From Otis tarda (Eukaryota > Chordata > Aves > Otidiformes > Otididae), in NCBI GenBank assembly GCA_026413225.1, contig CM048554.1:47835963-47899962 (forward strand): a DNA stretch of 64,000 nucleotides, written 5' to 3'. The stretch's first letter is position 1. Each line of letters opens with the position of its first letter. Of this stretch, positions 63,541 to 64,000 are shown one piece after another. The notes below the pieces were generated by a model. That model was not told where the DNA came from. It ran no database searches and worked only from the letters and a program-made list of their open reading frames with translations. The position numbers and the translations under genes were made by a program.

Positions 63541-64000
63541 CAGTTATTCCTGAGAGAAGCTGGAAGCCGCAGCACACACCCCGTGGTCTAGAATCCTTTT
63601 GTCCCTGCTCTGTACATGCTCCCAGGTGCAGTTAAAGAGGAGCAGGGAGTGGCACAGGTGGACCAGTGGGCCACTTGCTGCCAAATGGGCTGCCACAGCT
63701 CAGCTGAGCCCAGGCCTGATGGGCCAGCATATGCAACATGAGCTTTTGCAATTCATCACACAAATCTGGGCAAAAAGTGCTGCAGTTAATAACCTTTGGT
63801 TTGAAATGCTGTGGGCTGACGAGGGGAGGGAAGCGGGGATGAGGAACACTGTGTGGGCAATGCTATCCCTCTTTGCATTAACTTAAGCTTGCAGCATGGC
63901 CAGGGAGGCTGCTAAGAATGCAGGAAAAGCCCCAGCAAAGAAAATAATGGAGTTCAGAAAATGAGAATGATGACCTCTAGAGACTCCCCCCCCAAAAAAA
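63541..64000. other. Non-coding flank to window end
   Basis: No gene or repeat recognised. A 95-codon frame (63599-63886 plus) shows no family resemblance. The window ends in a run of nine C followed by seven A. Confidence 0.55.

Noticed and set aside
1..64000. CRISPR arrays, operons, phage or bacterial mobile elements
   Set aside because: No spaced direct repeats, no dense coding and no bacterial signals; the DNA is vertebrate-like.

Overview
The window looks like nuclear DNA of a bird. The evidence is five separate insertions of CR1 retrotransposons, one of them interrupted by a sixth. They carry the avian-type 3' terminus, an ATTCTATG octamer repeat just after a short 3' UTR. There are also two avian-style retroviral LTR remnants. 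The background is AT-rich single-copy DNA full of homopolymer runs, with no operons, ribosome binding sites or dense coding. A turtle or crocodilian cannot be excluded from CR1 alone, but the LTR at the left edge resembles a very common bird family. The species and the CR1 and LTR subfamily names cannot be fixed from sequence alone.

Layout: 1-997 is the 3' part of an ERV LTR, probably ERVL-like (class III). 1030 to about 2900 is a 5'-truncated CR1 on the minus strand whose reverse transcriptase frame is open for about 587 codons. 2.9-13.06 kb is unique AT-rich DNA. 13065-13395 is an old, eroded CR1 3' end. 13.4-30.2 kb is unique DNA with a long T-rich tract, a Z-DNA-prone run and a GC-richer block near 29 kb. 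30183-30450 is a middle-aged CR1 3' end, followed by a poly(T) tract that reads as a poly(A) tail on the minus strand. 30.6-49.0 kb is unique DNA. It holds the best candidate for an unrecognised coding exon (minus strand, 31869-32336) and an insertion-like GC-rich segment near 39.3-39.7 kb. 48990-51423 is a CR1 interrupted by a second, shorter CR1 of the same subfamily. 55420-56130 is a solo LTR with perfect 5-bp target-site duplications. 56.5-57 kb holds a promoter-like cluster on the minus strand. 62590-63533 is another 5'-truncated CR1 with a likely 7-bp target-site duplication.

No host protein-coding gene could be recognised. The only confidently assigned proteins are CR1 ORF2 reverse transcriptase fragments. 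The window is best read as intergenic or deep intronic avian DNA shaped by successive CR1 and ERV insertions. The pieces do not form a pathway; what they share is the retrotransposition machinery, and all copies here are defective because each lacks the 5' promoter, ORF1 and the endonuclease part of ORF2. No undescribed molecular system was found. The items most worth checking are the nested CR1, the in-frame LS-repeat reading frame at 31.9-32.3 kb, the minus-strand promoter-like site near 56.83 kb and the insertion-like segment at 39.3-39.7 kb.
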